From Caballeronia grimmiae (GTDB lineage Bacteria; Pseudomonadota; Gammaproteobacteria; Burkholderiales; Burkholderiaceae): a stretch of DNA of 64,000 nucleotides. Position numbers and translations under genes: made by a program. Each line of letters starts with the position of its first letter. Position 1 is the stretch's first letter. The stretch spans positions 62,001 through 126,000 of the forward strand of contig NZ_JFHE01000011.1 in assembly GCF_000698555.1 (NCBI RefSeq), written 5' to 3'. Positions 7,453 through 15,787 of the stretch are shown one piece after another. The notes below the pieces were generated by a model. That model searched no databases. It had not been told where the DNA came from and saw only the letters and a list, made by a program, of their open reading frames with translations.

Positions 7453-8772
7453 TCAGACCTTCCTGGTTTCCGCGACGGGATCCGTCTGTTCGACCTTCGA
7501 CGGGGCGCTCTGCGCGGCCTCGCCAAGCTTGTCGAGCGGCATGAGCGCCGATTGCACGGTCAAAACCTCGGCGTTTCCGCCCTTAGGCGGCATGTTTTCG
7601 AGACGGCGCACTTCGTCACGCGTGTAAATGCCGTTTTGCGTCATGCTCGAGTAGTAGGACGCGCGCGCCGCGCTATCCGTACGCAGCAAACCTTCGACGC
7701 TGAACTCCGCGTAGAGCCCGCGCGCCTTCTCCGCGTCGCTGAAGCAGCTCCGTTTGATCGCGTCCTCGATGCGCGCGATCCACGGTCGCAGGCAGTACGT
7801 TAGAAAGCCGAGCGTCTGCTGCTCAAGTCCTGAACCCCACGACGTCGAGTTAGATGTACTGCCGACCATATGCGGTGGCACCCCGAACCAGCGGCAGATC
7901 TCTTCGACGTTGAACTTTTGCGTCTCGAGCAGCTGCGCGTCCGCCGGCGACATCGTGATCTGCTGATACTTGAACCCCGCTTCCAGCGTGATGACTCCGC
8001 CGGCGTTCGCGCCGAACGTCTGCATGCTGTTGCGCAGGTCCTCGCGCTGCTTCGGCGTCAGGATCTGGTCGCTCTGCAGCACTCCGGACGCCTTCAATCC
8101 GTTTTTGAATACGGTCGAACCGGCCGAATTCGCAGCGATGGTCGTACCGATGACCTCGCGCGCATAGCTGAGCGGCGAAAGGCCCAAGAAGCCGTCGAGC
8201 GACGGCCCCTTGATATGCAGAATGTCATCCTTCGATAGCCCTCGGTACACGTTCCCGTTAAAGTCGACGTAGTCGTACCGCAGCGAGTTGTCGTTCTGCC
8301 GATTCACGGATACGCGGATCGGCACAAGCGGAATCAGGTTCAAAATCCGCCGGCTGCCGCCGACGCCGCTGTTGTATTGCTTCCAAACGTAGGCGTTGCC
8401 CGCTAACAGCAAGCTCAGCAGGATGAATTCGAAGAATTCGACCGCCGTCTGTTCGTTGTTCGGCTCGCTATGCAGCAGGAACTGCAGCGGATGGTTGCTC
8501 GCGATCACCCGCCCGCTACCGTCCGGATCGTCCTGGTAGACGTTGATCGGCAGCGTGGCGATCGCGCCTGCGATAAGGTTGATACATCGCCATACGGTCG
8601 CGACGCGCAACGCCGAATCCGTGCTGACGATCGCGCCAGACGCGCTTGCGGTGCCGAAGAACCGCGCGAAGAAGCTGCCGTCCGTGAGCGAAATGAGCGT
8701 GCTTCGGCTAGACGTGACGGTGCTTACCAACGCGGATTTCACTCGCGTCAGCATTCCCGGTTTCTTTTCCAA
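7453..8772 (-). CDS. HK97-family phage portal protein
   Basis: The 439-residue portal protein forms the dodecameric DNA entry channel at one capsid vertex. Typical motifs are ATVWRCINLIAGAIATLP, LLLAGNAYVWKQY, DDILHIKG, GLSPLSYAREVI, FGVPPHMVG and TYCLRPWIARIEDAI. The last 50 residues are a variable tail (NMPPKGGNAEVL). It is 33 nt downstream of the large terminase and 1 base from the protease, and its length is normal. Confidence 0.95.
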   Translation of the reverse strand: MEKKPGMLTRVKSALVSTVTSSRSTLISLTDGSFFARFFGTASASGAIVSTDSALRVATVWRCINLIAGAIATLPINVYQDDPDGSGRVIASNHPLQFLLHSEPNNEQTAVEFFEFILLSLLLAGNAYVWKQYNSGVGGSRRILNLIPLVPIRVSVNRQNDNSLRYDYVDFNGNVYRGLSKDDILHIKGPSLDGFLGLSPLSYAREVIGTTIAANSAGSTVFKNGLKASGVLQSDQILTPKQREDLRNSMQTFGANAGGVITLEAGFKYQQITMSPADAQLLETQKFNVEEICRWFGVPPHMVGSTSNSTSWGSGLEQQTLGFLTYCLRPWIARIEDAIKRSCFSDAEKARGLYAEFSVEGLLRTDSAARASYYSSMTQNGIYTRDEVRRLENMPPKGGNAEVLTVQSALMPLDKLGEAAQSAPSKVEQTDPVAETRKV

Positions 8773-8805
8773 AATTCGCCCTGTTTGCGTTACGCCAATC
8801 GGCCG

Positions 8806-10527
8806 TTACCAGTTGACGACGATCGGGTTGGACGTGAATCCGTCCAAGTCAGGATCATGTCCGGCGAGCATTGCTCGACCGATCGCCATAATCAGCGCCA
8901 CGGCGCCGTCAATCTTGTTGTCGTTACCCTGCTTGATCGGACGCACGACATCGTCGTTGCCCGGCAGGTTCTTCCCGACCACGTTGCTTACGCACCAGGT
9001 CATGATCGGGTTGCCGTCGTGATGGAACCGGCCCGAAGTGATCGCGGCCTCAAGTTCCTTCATCGGATCGGACATGTTCGTGTAGTTCTGAACGATGGTG
9101 ACCGGCGTCAGCCCTTCGTCTTCGAGCTGGTGAGCGAGGTTTGTCGCGCCGTGCGGGTCCATCGGCACGCACTGCACCGGACAACTGTGGTTCGACAAAA
9201 CCGCCTCATGCTGGATGTCGCGATAGTCGATTTCGGCCCCTTCGGTCTCGAGCAGATGGCCCGTATTCACCCACTTCTGATAGCGTTCGGCCATCCGCCG
9301 GTTCTCGGTGTTCTTCACCGTGTCTTCCGGCACCCAGAAGCGCGGCGCGACGCTGTAATAATGCCGTCGGCCGTCGATGTCGCGGTAAAAGAGCCGCGCC
9401 ATGCTGTTCAAGTCGAGCTTCCGCGCCATGTCGAGCGCGAGAATGCAGTCTTGCCCCTCGAACCGCTCCAGCGTGAGCGTCGCGTCCTCGCAGTTCTTCC
9501 AGTCTTCCAGGTTGAAATAGCCCGCCTTTGCCGACGTCCAGACGTTCAGATGCTTCGTTTTGAACGTGTTCGTGAAGCGCGCAGACTTAATCGCGCGCTG
9601 CTGCTGGCTTTCCAGATAGTCCTGATAGACCGAAATGCCGATATTCGGGTTGGCCTTCGCCAGCACCCGCGGGTCGGTCCAGTCGTCGCCTTCGTCGATG
9701 GTCCAGATCCAGCCGAAAAGCTCGTCATCGGGCACCGTGCCCTCAAGCATTTCGATCGTCTGTCGACGTTTGTCGTAGCACGGCCCTTCGATGTTCGCGC
9801 CGGCCGTCGTGATGATGAACATGAGCGGCTGGCGACGGGCGCCCATGCCGGTCAACATCGTTTCGTACAGCGCCGAGCTGTCGTGCTCGTGATATTCGTC
9901 GACGATCGCGCACGACGGCGACGCGCCGTCACCCGGATTGCCGATCAGCGGCTCGAAGCGGCTGCCGTCCTCCGGCTTGTTCATGTTCGAGGCGTTCACC
10001 TCGATGCCCGCGGCCTCGATGAGCAGCGGCGAGCGCTTTACCATCAGCCGCGCGGGCCGGAACACCTCCCACGCCTGCTTCTCGGTCGTCGCGCCGGCAT
10101 ACACTTCGGCGCCGAACTCGTCGTCGAGCACAAACATGCCGATGCCCACGCCCGCCGCGATGACCGATTTGCCGTTCTTCCGTGGCACTTCCCAGTAGCT
10201 TTCGCGGAATCGACGCTTGCCCGTGCGCTTGTTCAGCCAGCCGAACGTGCACATCAGGCCGAATTTCTGCCACGGCTCGAGCGTAACGAGCTGGCGCTTG
10301 AACGCCCACTCGCCCTTCGTGTGCGGCATCAGTTCGATCAGCGCCAGCTTCTTCTCAGCCGTCGCCGCGTCGAACTTCCACTTAAATTCCTTCTTCCTGC
10401 TCGCGGCGAGGTCGTCGAGATGCCGCTGACATGCGAGCACGACCAGCCGACCGGCCGGGCGCTTGCCGCGCACGACGTCGCGCGCGAATTGGAGCCCTTG
10501 CTCCACGCGCGGATACGTTGTTGACAT
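8806..10527 (-). CDS. Phage terminase large subunit
   Basis: At 573 residues this is a full-length packaging motor. The ATPase Walker A is RKNGKSVIA (about residues 116-123) and Walker B is AIVDEYHEH (about 207-215). The C-terminal nuclease domain shows the acidic [13 protein letters not shown] strand. It translocates DNA into the prohead and cuts concatemers. The small subunit lies directly upstream with a 6-nt gap. The HK97-type head and neighbouring HNH nuclease suggest a cos-type packaging strategy. Confidence 0.95.
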   Translation of the reverse strand: MSTTYPRVEQGLQFARDVVRGKRPAGRLVVLACQRHLDDLAASRKKEFKWKFDAATAEKKLALIELMPHTKGEWAFKRQLVTLEPWQKFGLMCTFGWLNKRTGKRRFRESYWEVPRKNGKSVIAAGVGIGMFVLDDEFGAEVYAGATTEKQAWEVFRPARLMVKRSPLLIEAAGIEVNASNMNKPEDGSRFEPLIGNPGDGASPSCAIVDEYHEHDSSALYETMLTGMGARRQPLMFIITTAGANIEGPCYDKRRQTIEMLEGTVPDDELFGWIWTIDEGDDWTDPRVLAKANPNIGISVYQDYLESQQQRAIKSARFTNTFKTKHLNVWTSAKAGYFNLEDWKNCEDATLTLERFEGQDCILALDMARKLDLNSMARLFYRDIDGRRHYYSVAPRFWVPEDTVKNTENRRMAERYQKWVNTGHLLETEGAEIDYRDIQHEAVLSNHSCPVQCVPMDPHGATNLAHQLEDEGLTPVTIVQNYTNMSDPMKELEAAITSGRFHHDGNPIMTWCVSNVVGKNLPGNDDVVRPIKQGNDNKIDGAVALIMAIGRAMLAGHDPDLDGFTSNPIVVNW

Positions 10528-10533
10528 CGTGAA

Positions 10534-11013
10534 TTAGCTTCCGAGCAGCGCGCCGAATGGGTTGTCGGGCTTCTTTTTGGCGCCGCCTACCATGTTCTGA
10601 CGGCTCGATGGGTCGAGTCCAAGCAGCGCACCGAACGTCGCCATCTGCCGCGCGGCCTCGTTCTGGATCGTCGCGGCTGGGTTTTTCATCGGCGCGCCCT
10701 GCGCGCTCAGCACGACGAGCCCGTTTTTCCGCAAGTCCTCACTGGCGAGGCGATGCCGACCATACGCCTCGCAGAAGATCTCGAGGTTATGCACGTCGGT
10801 CATCTGCACTATCTTGTGTTTGCAGAGCGAAGGCGCGACCCGCGTCCACATCTCCGCGGCATATCCCTCGATCCACGCGGGACACTCGATATTCGTGACT
10901 TGCCCGTAGTCCGGCTCGTCTTTATTTAATGCCCGCTTGCCCGGATTGCCGGCCAGTTCCTTTTTGGCCGTGGGCTTGGCGCGGCGCCCGGAGCGGCCTT
11001 TAACACCGGCCAT
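10534..11013 (-). CDS. Phage terminase small subunit (P27 family)
   Basis: The 159-residue protein starts MAGVKGRSGRRAKPT, as P27-family small terminases do, followed by ECPAWIEGYAAEMWTRVAPSL and FCEAYGRHRLASEDL helices that recognise packaging-site DNA. ATG at 11013 is preferred over a TTG 18 nt upstream because GGAG sits 6 nt before it. The C-terminus (GGAKKKPDNPFGALLGS) probably contacts the large subunit. Confidence 0.92.
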   Translation of the reverse strand: MAGVKGRSGRRAKPTAKKELAGNPGKRALNKDEPDYGQVTNIECPAWIEGYAAEMWTRVAPSLCKHKIVQMTDVHNLEIFCEAYGRHRLASEDLRKNGLVVLSAQGAPMKNPAATIQNEAARQMATFGALLGLDPSSRQNMVGGAKKKPDNPFGALLGS

Positions 11014-11142
11014 TTTTCTCTCCGTTTGCAACCATTTTCGGCATTTTGCCGTTGTAACTCTTACTCGCCGCCGAACTCAGCGGCCCGAAAATCGATTTTT
11101 ATATTTCGCGGCCGTGAAAATTCGACGGAACGGTCGGTCCCA

Positions 11143-11156
11143 AGCCGGTTCCGGCT
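11143..11156. repeat. Short palindrome in the gap between HNH and terminase genes
   Basis: The 170-bp stretch between the small terminase and the HNH gene contains AGCCGG-TT-CCGGCT, a near-perfect palindrome. In cos phages the cohesive-end site lies beside the terminase and HNH genes, so this is a candidate part of cos. No cut position can be assigned from sequence alone. Confidence 0.3.
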
Positions 11157-11182
11157 GGACTTTGCCTACACCCCTCCCGTCG

Positions 11183-11536
11183 TCATCGCCGCTCGCTGCC
11201 GGTCTTCGTCTTGTGGCATGCGCGGCAGATCGACTGCAGGTTCTCGTCTTCATCGGTGCCGCCCTGAGACTTAGGCACGCGGTGATCGACCTCGGTCGCG
11301 ACGGTCACACGACCAGCACGACGGCAGGCCTGACACAGTCCGCAGTCACGAAGCAGGATGCGCTCGCGACGCTTGACCCACGCGCTGCCATATCCGCGCG
11401 CGTGGCGATTGCCACGCACCGCGTCAGGCTTCCACTTCACTTCCTCGCTCGCGTGCGGCTCGCAGTACGACTTGCCACCAGGCACGAGAGCGCTGCACCC
11501 GCGATGCTTGCAGGGGCGCATCGGTCTGCTCGGCAT
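11183..11536 (-). CDS. HNH endonuclease
   Basis: The 117-residue protein has an N-terminal CKHRGCSALV segment, then the HNH core: CGLCQACRRAG, the catalytic TEVDHRVPKSQGG, and LQSICRACHKTKT. HNH nucleases next to the terminase assist cohesive-end cutting in many HK97-like phages. ATG at 11536 (MPSRPMRPCKHRG) gives the usual family length; the open frame continues upstream but is the shadow of the divergent small gene. No strong ribosome site precedes it. Confidence 0.88.
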   Translation of the reverse strand: MPSRPMRPCKHRGCSALVPGGKSYCEPHASEEVKWKPDAVRGNRHARGYGSAWVKRRERILLRDCGLCQACRRAGRVTVATEVDHRVPKSQGGTDEDENLQSICRACHKTKTGSERR

Positions 11537-11585
11537 ATCGTAGAATCGTTGCGCCGGATAGGCCGGCAAAACTATGGAGGAAATC

Positions 11586-11789
11586 GTGGGTCGATTCTCA
11601 ACGAGCTCCGCTCTTGCCATCACCAAAGAAGCAATCACTGCGGCACTGCAAGACGGAACTATCAAGCTGCTTGGAACAGGTAGCAAGCAACTCGCAGAAG
11701 AGAATGCGAAAGCCGACGCGCTGTACTTGGCAACGCTGGCGAACTCGATGTTCGAGCAACTCAACAGAGATGCTTCCGCCGAACAATAA
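11586..11789 (+). CDS. Small hypothetical protein, divergent to the packaging genes
   Basis: GTG at 11586 is preceded by GGAGG with 5-nt spacing, which favours it over the in-frame ATG at 11574. The 67-residue product (GRFSTSSALAITKEAITAAL) is helical and acidic at the C-terminus, with no family recognised. It is the only plus-strand gene in the left arm and is followed by a strong terminator, so it looks like an independently expressed accessory gene. Confidence 0.6.
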   Translation: MGRFSTSSALAITKEAITAALQDGTIKLLGTGSKQLAEENAKADALYLATLANSMFEQLNRDASAEQ

Positions 11790-11795
11790 GCAAAA

Positions 11796-11830
11796 AAGCC
11801 CGCGCGGCGCGAACCGAGCGGGCTTTTCTT
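11796..11830 (+). terminator. Rho-independent terminator
   Basis: AAGCCCGC and GCGGGCTT form a stem followed by TTTCTTT, directly after the stop of the small plus-strand gene. The minus-strand side has an A-rich/T-rich counterpart, so it may also act on readthrough from brnA. Confidence 0.8.
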
Positions 11831-11900
11831 TGGGCGAGCGAACGCCCCACGCGCGAAATACTACGACAATACGAACTGGTTTACAACCCCTTTGTGATGA

Positions 11901-12185
11901 TCACGCTGGCTGGTGATCCTTCAGCCAATCGCGTAGCGCATCGTTCATGCGCGTCTGCCAACCATCCCCCGACGCCTTGAACGCTTCGACGATGTCCGCA
12001 TCGTAACGCACGGACAGCAGCACCTTCGGCGAGTCGAGCCGAGGGCGCCCACGCGGGCCGAGACGCTTCATCTTCTTGAAGTCCTCGCTCGGGACTTCGT
12101 ACGTGTCCGGATCTGCGGCGATGCCGCGATTGATTGCCTCGTTCTCTTCGTCCGTCGGCATGATGATCTTAGGCTTGCTCGACAT
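11901..12185 (-). CDS. brnA: BrnA-family antitoxin
   Basis: The 94-residue protein matches BrnA antitoxins: an N-terminal toxin-wrapping part with PTDEENEAINRGIAADPDT, then a C-terminal ribbon-helix-helix region (VLLSVRYDADIVEAFKASG, TRMNDALRDWL). It neutralises BrnT and, as a complex, represses its own promoter. It overlaps brnT by 17 bp and follows it, the usual toxin-first order of this family. It probably stabilises the prophage. Confidence 0.9.
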   Translation of the reverse strand: MSSKPKIIMPTDEENEAINRGIAADPDTYEVPSEDFKKMKRLGPRGRPRLDSPKVLLSVRYDADIVEAFKASGDGWQTRMNDALRDWLKDHQPA

Positions 12186-12438
12186 AGTCTTTCACCTCGC
12201 GCTTATTTGCTTTGCGCATGCTGATGATGTGCATGCTGTCGCCGCGCTGCGTGAACACCACGCAGTAGAGACGAGAGTCGATGATGCCGAAACCGACTTC
12301 CCGCACTTCCTTGTAGTCGTTACGCACATCAACGTAGGCCATCACATCAGACCAGTCCAAGAGGCTTGCCAGCGCAAGTGATACGCCGTGCTTCGCGACG
12401 TTCGCTTCGTTCTTGGCCGGGTCGTATGTGATGTCCAT
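12169..12438 (-). CDS. brnT: BrnT-family ribonuclease toxin
   Basis: The 89-residue protein starts MDITYDPAKNEANVAKHGVSL, the signature opening of BrnT, continues with DWSDVMAYVDVRNDY and ends with the family motifs RLYCVVFTQRGD, IISMRKANKREVKDY. BrnT toxins are RelE-fold mRNA-cleaving enzymes. ATG 12438 is used because the upstream extension reads through the palindromic operator. Promoter elements TTGCGC and TACAAT with 17-bp spacing lie just upstream. Confidence 0.92.
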   Translation of the reverse strand: MDITYDPAKNEANVAKHGVSLALASLLDWSDVMAYVDVRNDYKEVREVGFGIIDSRLYCVVFTQRGDSMHIISMRKANKREVKDYVEQA

Positions 12439-12447
12439 GTGAATAAT

Positions 12448-12492
12448 TGTAGCTACAGCTATTAACAAGCGCAAGGAATATTTGTAGCTACA
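12448..12492 (-). promoter_or_regulatory. brnTA promoter with two perfect palindromic operators
   Basis: The palindrome TGTAGCTACA occurs twice, at 12448-12457 and 12483-12492, exactly 35 bp apart. On the minus strand -35 TTGCGC and -10 TACAAT lie between and over the proximal copy, so a protein bound there would block RNA polymerase. Binding by BrnA or the BrnT-BrnA complex is inferred from known autoregulation of the family. Confidence 0.75.
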
Positions 12493-12495
12493 CAA

Positions 12496-13065
12496 TCACG
12501 GCGCGCAGATGAGTCCTTTCGCGAGCAACGCAGGACGCATCAGGGCTTTGGCCTCTGCATAGTCTCGATCCTGCGTCGCAGGGCTGCGCGGGTTCGTGAA
12601 TACGACAGCGCCCGCGACGAAGTTGCGCACGGCGGTCATGACGGCGATGCGGTGCGCGAGCGACAACGTCTGGATGATCGGCTCGACCGCTTGCCCGGTC
12701 GCGGAGCGCAGTTGGCTGTCGACGACATCGCCGATCTCGTCGTAACTCATCCATTGGCGGCTGCTGCGGCAGTCGCGGAACATCGCGCTCGCGCGGCCGT
12801 ATCCGACGGCAGGCTGATACGCCTCGCTCCATTCGTACCACTCTGTCAACACAGCATCGATCTCGTCAGCGGCGATTGCGCTCGTCGTCATGTTCGTCCT
12901 CTTCCCATATTGTTCGCAGCGGTATCCGTGGTTTTTGCCGATGGCGCAGATGTTTTGCATGGAGCCGATGAATTCGAAGGTTCGTTCGTGCGGGCAGCCC
13001 TTGCATGACTGCCCCTCTCGATAAATCAGTTGCTGAAGCGGGTCGCGAAACGCACGCGCGGTCAC
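12496..13065 (-). CDS. Hypothetical phage protein with N-terminal Cys cluster
   Basis: The 189-residue frame has two parts. The first 60 residues carry possible metal-binding cysteines (CKGCPHERT, NICAIGKNHGYRCEQY). The second begins MTTSAIAADEIDAVLTEWYEW and contains SAMFRDCRSSRQWMSYDEI and helices near the C-terminus, resembling stand-alone phage proteins found just before packaging genes. Either an internal start at the second Met or one fused protein is possible. Its place at the end of the early arm would suit a late-gene regulator, but that is speculation. Confidence 0.6.
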   Translation of the reverse strand: MTARAFRDPLQQLIYREGQSCKGCPHERTFEFIGSMQNICAIGKNHGYRCEQYGKRTNMTTSAIAADEIDAVLTEWYEWSEAYQPAVGYGRASAMFRDCRSSRQWMSYDEIGDVVDSQLRSATGQAVEPIIQTLSLAHRIAVMTAVRNFVAGAVVFTNPRSPATQDRDYAEAKALMRPALLAKGLICAP

Positions 13066-13412
13066 TCGCGCACCTCGTGCCCAAAGGCTTCCGCGACGCG
13101 CAGGCGGCAGATCGCGACCTTCGGCGACTCGTCCGTGAACATGCCGTGGAAAATTGGATTAAGACCAGCCTCGGCCAACCATTCGAGCTTGCCGTCTACG
13201 CGCGGCATGGGGTAGACGACGTACTTCTGCCGCTCCATGATCGGTGCCGCGATGTGCCAGTTCTCGGAAGGTTGGTACTGAATGAAGCCGGCGTACTGCA
13301 CGTCGACCTGACACCAGTCCATCCCGCATGCGTGCTTTACCTGGGCTTCGAGACCTTCTGCTTTTGCGACCCAGTAGTCGAGCTGTGCTCCGGATAGTTG
13401 AGCGACGTTCAT
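13062..13412 (-). CDS. DUF2591 (NinX-like) phage protein
   Basis: The 116-residue protein starts MNVAQLSGAQLDYWVAKAEG, the typical DUF2591 opening. The later segment WHIAAPIMERQKY and C-terminal PKVAICRLRVAEAFG also fit. Family members occur in the nin-like region of lambdoid phages; their function is unknown. Start and stop overlap the neighbouring genes by 4 bp on both sides. Confidence 0.85.
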   Translation of the reverse strand: MNVAQLSGAQLDYWVAKAEGLEAQVKHACGMDWCQVDVQYAGFIQYQPSENWHIAAPIMERQKYVVYPMPRVDGKLEWLAEAGLNPIFHGMFTDESPKVAICRLRVAEAFGHEVRE

Positions 13413-13534
13413 TCCATGGCCCTCGCAACTGCGGAGTCGATCGAGCTAACCGTCTTTATGCCGATGAACACACCCAACCAGAAGGCAACAACAGTCAGAG
13501 ATGCCACCAACAAAGTGAGCGTCATGCTGTTCAT
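13409..13534 (-). CDS. Small membrane protein
   Basis: The 41-residue product (MNSMTLTLLVASLTVVAFW) is essentially one hydrophobic helix with a short charged tail (ARAME). GGGGAG precedes the ATG, and ATGA couples it to the next gene. No function is known. Confidence 0.6.
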   Translation of the reverse strand: MNSMTLTLLVASLTVVAFWLGVFIGIKTVSSIDSAVARAME

Positions 13535-13614
13535 TTCTGCTCCCCAGGCTTGGCCCAATCACGGCGCTTGATGCCGAGTGCGTAATACATCGCGTCGAAG
13601 TTGTCGGGGATCAT
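13531..13614 (-). CDS. Very small phage protein
   Basis: A 27-residue frame (MIPDNFDAMYYALGIKRRD) has a strong GGAGG 4 nt upstream of its ATG, and ATGA overlaps with both neighbours are maintained. The short length leaves the family unrecognised; the spacing argues that it is translated. Confidence 0.5.
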   Translation of the reverse strand: MIPDNFDAMYYALGIKRRDWAKPGEQK

Positions 13615-13952
13615 GCGGCCTCCTTGCTCACGTCCATTTCTTCCAAGCCGCTCGCGAGGAACGGCGCCAGCGTCTTCACGTTGTGTTTGATCAGAGCGCG
13701 TGTGCGGTAGATGCCCGGCTCGATCCAGGCGGGATCTAGAATCGGTATCCCCTTGCGGTTGTCTTCCGGGATCCATGCGTCGACCAAGACATACGGCAGG
13801 AGCCGGTTTTGAGTCTTCGGCAGTGCAATCCGGTACACGGTCGTTTCGATCAGGAAGTCCGACGTCACTCTCTCGGGTGCATAGCGACGGCCGCTGCGAG
13901 AGCGCGGCGTGCGCCAGTGAGTGGTGCTGGGAATGTAGATCAGGCATCGCAT
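13611..13952 (-). CDS. Hypothetical phage protein
   Basis: The 113-residue product starts MRCLIYIPSTTHWRTPRSRS and contains VTSDFLIETTVYRIALP and IEPGIYRTRALIKHNVKTL. No family is recognised; it looks like a compact alpha/beta protein. ATG 13952 overlaps the upstream nuclease gene by 13 bp. Further upstream sequence in the frame is Arg/Lys-rich shadow. Confidence 0.7.
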   Translation of the reverse strand: MRCLIYIPSTTHWRTPRSRSGRRYAPERVTSDFLIETTVYRIALPKTQNRLLPYVLVDAWIPEDNRKGIPILDPAWIEPGIYRTRALIKHNVKTLAPFLASGLEEMDVSKEAA

Positions 13953-14371
13953 TCGTTTTCCTCTTTCAAACCCATCTTTGCGGCACGCACGGGCTGCCAC
14001 GCCTCATACGCGCGATCCCACGTTTCGAATTTCTCCGCACGCGGAGCCTTTCCTTGATCGATCCACGAGTGGCACGCCATGCAGCCGGGCACAGTGAACT
14101 CGTGTTTCGCTTTTAGGCCTGCGCCCTTTCCGTGCCGTGCTTGATTGCTGTGCGCCGGCACGACCGTCTCCGCACCGATGCAGACGCCCGGCACGCGCAG
14201 AAAGCACTGCTCGCCGCGGCACGCGTCCAAGTACTTCGACCCTTCGGCGACGGTCGGCTTCTTCACGCGCGCCTTCAGTGTTGACCGGCGCAGCGACGTC
14301 GCGCGATCGGCCAGCGGCCACGCAGAGCGCTTCATCGGCGTCTTGCGTGCGAGCGGTGCCGATCGCTTCAC
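13940..14371 (-). CDS. DUF1364/YbcO-like nuclease
   Basis: The GTG start at 14371, with GGAGG upstream and a GTGA overlap, gives a 143-residue protein. The core matches the YbcO-type phage nuclease family: KYLDACRGEQCFLRVPGVC, VVPAHSNQARHGKGAGLKA and PGCMACHSWIDQG, an HNH-like fold with zinc cysteines. Such nucleases occur in nin-like regions and are thought to act in recombination. The N-terminus is basic (KRSAPLARKTPMKRSAW). Confidence 0.85.
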   Translation of the reverse strand: MKRSAPLARKTPMKRSAWPLADRATSLRRSTLKARVKKPTVAEGSKYLDACRGEQCFLRVPGVCIGAETVVPAHSNQARHGKGAGLKAKHEFTVPGCMACHSWIDQGKAPRAEKFETWDRAYEAWQPVRAAKMGLKEENECDA

Positions 14372-14736
14372 GCGGCCTCCGCTTCGTCGAGCAGCTCGAC
14401 AACGGCGTCTTGCGAAATCACCGGCATGTCGGCGGCGAGGCCGATGATGTGTCGCGATTGGTAGACGCGCAGACCGAGGCCGCGTGCGATCGTGTGCTCC
14501 AGAGTTGCGCCGGGAGACTGGCCCCAGCCCGGCAAGAGCGCGATGCCGTCGCAAAGCACGAGCTCGCGAATGTCGGCGCGCATGCACGACAGCCAGTCAG
14601 GATTCGGGCCGACGTCGATTTCTGCCGGGTTGACGATCTCGTAGCCGAGCGCGCGCAGGCGTGCTGCTTCGGCGTGGAATGCCGGGAAATTCAGTTCGGG
14701 CAGATTGGACATCGGGCCGGCGATATAGAGCTTCAT
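14368..14736 (-). CDS. DUF4406 protein, nucleoside deoxyribosyltransferase-like
   Basis: The 122-residue protein opens MKLYIAGPMSNLPELNFPAF, which with DIRELVLCDGIALLPGW and SPGATLEHTIARGLGL is diagnostic of DUF4406, a Rossmann-like relative of nucleoside 2-deoxyribosyltransferases. It is common in phages; the substrate is unknown, and nucleotide salvage or modification is inferred only from the fold. Confidence 0.85.
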   Translation of the reverse strand: MKLYIAGPMSNLPELNFPAFHAEAARLRALGYEIVNPAEIDVGPNPDWLSCMRADIRELVLCDGIALLPGWGQSPGATLEHTIARGLGLRVYQSRHIIGLAADMPVISQDAVVELLDEAEAA

Positions 14737-15320
14737 GCGGTGACTTCTCCGAAAAGAGCGGCGACGAGCGGATCACGACGGACGATCGTTCCAGCGCGCA
14801 TGCGAGACTGGTGGCGACGACGAGCCATCAGGCGTTCGTATTCGTCCGGGCGGTCGTTCTTCAGGGCGGCCATCCGCCGACGCCACTTCTTCGCGCCGGT
14901 TGATGCGGCCGGTCGTTTGGCATCGCGGCCGCTGCCGAGCGCCCAGATTCGCGCGGGGTATCCGCTGACGTGGAATCGCTCCCATGCGTGGATGTGGACT
15001 TCGCCGCGCTCGTGCATGCGGTTAATGCGGGCCGTCACACAGCGGTTCGACATGCCGGTCTTGGCCGAAAGCTCGACGACGTCCATCGGCCCGCGCCGAA
15101 GCTCGACGCGAATCAGGTCATCTGTCGGCGTCAGAGAGATGTGCTTCCGAACCTGCGGCGCGCGCGGGCCGAGCCTTAACGCTATTGCCCGCTGCGAAAG
15201 CGACGAGCAGGATCGGCCTGGGAACTGGTGTACGAAGCTCTTGATGGTCTGATGGCTTTTCCATAGGCGGCGCAGCAGTGCGTCGTGCTCGGCTTCCCAT
15301 CGAATCCACGGCTTGTTCAC
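14733..15320 (-). CDS. Hypothetical DNA-binding phage protein (helix-turn-helix)
   Basis: The 195-residue basic protein has an N-terminal Trp-rich helix region (MNKPWIRWEAEHDALLRRLW) resembling Myb/GcrA-type DNA binding, a central winged-helix-like part (VVELSAKTGMSNRCVTARIN, ERGEVHIHAWERF) and a strongly basic C-terminus (GAKKWRRRMAALKN). It lies in the replication arm with 4-bp overlaps to both neighbours. A regulatory or DNA-maintenance role is inferred. Confidence 0.7.
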   Translation of the reverse strand: MNKPWIRWEAEHDALLRRLWKSHQTIKSFVHQFPGRSCSSLSQRAIALRLGPRAPQVRKHISLTPTDDLIRVELRRGPMDVVELSAKTGMSNRCVTARINRMHERGEVHIHAWERFHVSGYPARIWALGSGRDAKRPAASTGAKKWRRRMAALKNDRPDEYERLMARRRHQSRMRAGTIVRRDPLVAALFGEVTA

Positions 15321-15787
15321 GCTGCCTCCTTAAAGCATTCGCCAGAATCGATTCGGCGATGGACCTCGGCGAGCGCATCCAACACCACAGCCTTCGTCGT
15401 CACGCGCATCTGCTCGTCGTGCAGCTCGAGCGACATGCGGATGTAGTTCATGGCGTCGCCGTCGAATCCCCACTTGCCGAACTTGCGTGCGCGGTCACGC
15501 GTTCTCACGGCACCGTCGAGCGCGCTCTTCACGACGTCGATCAAGCCAGCGCCATAACCGCGCTCAGTCAGCACAAGCGTGATGTTCAGCGCGCAGACCA
15601 CCGTCGACCAGTGCTCCTCCGTGCCGCGCCCCTTCAGCATCTCGTCGAGCGCGACGTGATAGGCGATGCCGAGATCCGTCGTCTGGGCGATGTCCATCGG
15701 TGTGCGGCGCTCGAGCACGTCGATTCCGACCGTCGGGTTGATCGCGCGCGGGCGATAGGCCTTGCGCGGTTTCTTGTTGCCTGCCAT
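15317..15787 (-). CDS. Hypothetical phage protein
   Basis: The 156-residue product begins MAGNKKPRKAYRPRAIN and has helical segments (GIAYHVALDEMLKGRGTEEH, VVKSALDGAVRTRDRARKFG). Proteins with this N-terminal KPRKxYRPR pattern are widespread in Burkholderia prophages but uncharacterised. The start ATG shares a base with the stop of the DUF1064 gene (TGATG), preceded by GGAGG. Confidence 0.75.
   Translation of the reverse strand: MAGNKKPRKAYRPRAINPTVGIDVLERRTPMDIAQTTDLGIAYHVALDEMLKGRGTEEHWSTVVCALNITLVLTERGYGAGLIDVVKSALDGAVRTRDRARKFGKWGFDGDAMNYIRMSLELHDEQMRVTTKAVVLDALAEVHRRIDSGECFKEAA

Noticed and set aside
8470..10524. 684-codon plus-strand open frame
   Set aside because: It lies antisense to the well-supported terminase large subunit and portal genes; the Arg/His/Val-rich translation is typical of a high-GC shadow frame.
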